Source: Spirochaetaceae bacterium | GTDB taxonomy: Bacteria > Spirochaetota > Spirochaetia > PWKH01 | Reading direction: 5' to 3' | Assembly (NCBI GenBank): GCA_003557605.1 | Contig: PWNW01000043.1 | Span: forward strand, 1 to 7,503 | Length of the DNA: 7,503 nt | In this document: piece after piece, positions 6,214 through 7,503 of the stretch | Layout: each line of letters opens with the position of its first letter | Numbering within the stretch: the stretch's first letter is position 1 | The notes under the pieces: model-generated | What the model saw: the letters and a program-made list of their open reading frames with translations, nothing else | Databases searched by the model: none | Told to the model about the DNA's origin: nothing | Program-made: the position numbers and the translations under genes

Positions 6214-6220
6214 TTAGATA

Positions 6221-6832
6221 ATGAAGGGTCTCACAAAACGTCAGCAGGAAGTAGTCAATTTCATTCAGGAGTTTATCCAGTCCCAGGGATATCCACCAAC
6301 GGTTCGGGAGATCGGAGGACATTTCGGCATCTCCGTAAAGGCCGCTTTTGACCATTTGAAAGCCCTGAAGAAAAAAGGTATTCTCAGGAGCAGTGAAAGC
6401 AGGTCTCGGTCGCTGGAAATTATCAATGACAACTACATTCCTAAACCCGAGGTGATTTCAGTTCCCGTGCTGGGCAATGTGGCAGCAGGTATTCCGCTGC
6501 TTGCTGAAGAAAACTTCGACCGGACAGTCAGTATTGCCTCGGAGCTGCTCAAGCCCGGCAGCAAGTACTATGCCCTGCAGGTGCAGGGAGACAGCATGAT
6601 TGATGCGGGAATTCATGAAGGAGACCTGGCGGTAATCAGGTACCAGCAGGAAGCGGACAACGGGGACATCGTGATTGCCAAGGTCAATGAAGAAGCGGTT
6701 ACACTGAAGCGGTTCTTCCGTGAAAACAACCGGATCAGGCTCCAGGCAGAAAATGCGGACTATCTCCCCACCTATACCCAGGAGGTCCAGGTGCTGGGGG
6801 TGCTTCAGCTCATCATCCGCAGCTATGCATGA
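6221..6832 (+). CDS. lexA: LexA repressor, self-cleaving (SOS response)
   Basis: LexA represses DNA-damage genes and cuts itself when RecA filaments form on single-stranded DNA. The 203-residue protein has the LexA winged helix at 1-68: LTKRQQEVVNFIQEFI, GYPPTVREIGGHFGISVKAAFDHLKALKKKGIL. Its C-terminal S24 peptidase domain has the cleavage site Ala89-Gly90 in GNVAAGIP, nucleophile Ser125 in GDSMIDAGI and general base Lys163 in AVTLKRFF, so autocleavage should work. Length is typical (about 200). The recognition helix (SVKAAFDHL) resembles neither the E. coli nor the Bacillus helix closely, so its operator cannot be predicted. Unusually, it sits within the PTS operon after ptsH and before holA, with no operator of its own in the 10-base gap. 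It would be expressed from the hprK promoter or an unseen internal one. Confidence 0.97.
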   Translation: MKGLTKRQQEVVNFIQEFIQSQGYPPTVREIGGHFGISVKAAFDHLKALKKKGILRSSESRSRSLEIINDNYIPKPEVISVPVLGNVAAGIPLLAEENFDRTVSIASELLKPGSKYYALQVQGDSMIDAGIHEGDLAVIRYQQEADNGDIVIAKVNEEAVTLKRFFRENNRIRLQAENADYLPTYTQEVQVLGVLQLIIRSYA

Positions 6833-6838
6833 GGTTCC

Positions 6839-7503
6839 ATGAAAATTCATCCGGTATATGCCCTTCTCGGCCCTGAGACGGGGAAGAAGAGCACCTATAT
6901 TAAGAACATTCATGCCCAGTGCAATGAGGCCTACGGAGGCGCCTCGGAACTGCACCGTTTTTATCCCTTTGAGACCGAAAACGGTGAAGCCCTTGAGGTG
7001 CTGCTCAACAGCTCCCTCTTTGCAGACCACCGCCTTGTGATCATCTCCCAGGCTGACAAGCTCAGCCAAGTCACCGTGCAGTCTCTCTGCACCTATCTTG
7101 AATCTCCTGTCGATGATGCAACCCTTGTTCTGGTCAGTTCAGAGAATTCCATCAGTAAGAAGCTCCAGAAAATGATTCCCTCCCAGCAGGTAGTGATGTT
7201 CTGGGAGCTCTTTGAAGACCAGAAACTGCAGTGGCTTGAGGAATTCTTCTCTTCCCGGGGCATGGAAATAACTGAAGAGGCTTCGGCCCTGTTTCTTGAC
7301 CTTGTGGAAAACAACACCCAGGAAATGCGCACCGTTGCCATGATGTTCTGTTCATACCTAAATACCCTGGACCTTGGTGATCCGGTGACGGTAACCGATG
7401 CAGAGGTTGAATCCTTTGTGTACCACAGCAAAAAAGAGAACGTCTTTTCTCTCTTTGCCAAGATCGTGCAAAGGGATTTTCCCGGAACCCTTGAGATCTA
7501 CCG
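6839..7503 (+). CDS. holA: DNA polymerase III delta subunit, N-terminal part (3' end outside window)
   Basis: HolA (delta) is the clamp-opening subunit of the clamp loader, pulling open the DnaN ring at replication start points. The frame is open from ATG 6839 to the right edge, giving 221 residues of a usual 320-345. The translation begins MKIHPVYALLGPETGKKSTYIKNI, matching the delta pattern of a leading YLL-x-G-x-E segment with a degenerate P-loop. It continues with RFYPFETENGEALEVLLNSSLFADHRLVIISQADKL, the typical stretch around the beta-clamp-binding SLF motif, then TLVLVSSENSISKKLQKM and a later LDLVENNTQEMRTVAMMFCSYL typical of domain II. The site GAGG at 6831-6834 overlaps the lexA stop, four bases before the ATG. 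The gap to lexA is 6 bases, so the pair are likely co-transcribed. Confidence 0.9.
   Translation, partial: MKIHPVYALLGPETGKKSTYIKNIHAQCNEAYGGASELHRFYPFETENGEALEVLLNSSLFADHRLVIISQADKLSQVTVQSLCTYLESPVDDATLVLVSSENSISKKLQKMIPSQQVVMFWELFEDQKLQWLEEFFSSRGMEITEEASALFLDLVENNTQEMRTVAMMFCSYLNTLDLGDPVTVTDAEVESFVYHSKKENVFSLFAKIVQRDFPGTLEIY

Noticed and set aside
6458..7069. Minus-strand open frame (203 codons) opposite lexA and holA
   Set aside because: It covers the catalytic part of lexA and the start of holA and has no recognisable features.

Overview
This 7.5 kb window looks like chromosomal core DNA from a free-living or host-associated spirochaete (Spirochaetota, Spirochaetales-like). That placement is an inference from four things: the gene content, the intact bifunctional-type HPr kinase beside HPr, a lipoprotein-type LptC, and a moderate G+C of about 50-55% by eye. 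No rRNA or other phylogenetic marker is present to prove it. All genes are on the + strand and about 97% of the window is coding. There are no mobile elements, CRISPR arrays, tRNAs or signs of recent transfer.

Region 1 (1-4297) is a tightly packed run: the 3' part of pyrG (CTP synthase), lptC, lptA, lptB (envelope lipopolysaccharide/glycolipid export) and rpoN (sigma-54). The first four genes overlap by 14, 14 and 8 bases, and rpoN starts 14 bases after lptB. They are almost certainly co-transcribed and translationally coupled. Region 2 (4298-4843) is a single-gene unit: a good sigma-70-type promoter, hpf (ribosome hibernation factor) with an acidic repeat tail, and a strong intrinsic terminator. 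Region 3 (4844-7503) starts with an AT-rich control region holding a perfect 10-bp inverted repeat and an extended -10 promoter. It continues with hprK (HPr kinase/phosphorylase), ptsH (HPr), lexA (SOS repressor) and the 5' part of holA (DNA polymerase III delta), separated by 3, 10 and 6 bases. The holA gene is open to the window's right edge.

The left and middle parts resemble the widespread Gram-negative lptA-lptB-rpoN-hpf-PTS neighbourhood. Here ptsN and rapZ are absent between hpf and the PTS genes, and a kinase/HPr pair leads straight into lexA and holA. The genes couple precursor supply (CTP) to outer-envelope assembly, sigma-54 transcription, ribosome dormancy and PTS-type nutrient signalling, and then to DNA-damage control and replication. 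I see no wholly new molecular system. The points most worth checking are the lexA position without an operator of its own, the overlapping palindromes before hprK, the matching lptC/lptA tails that encode the next gene's ribosome binding site, and the expandable acidic tail of Hpf.
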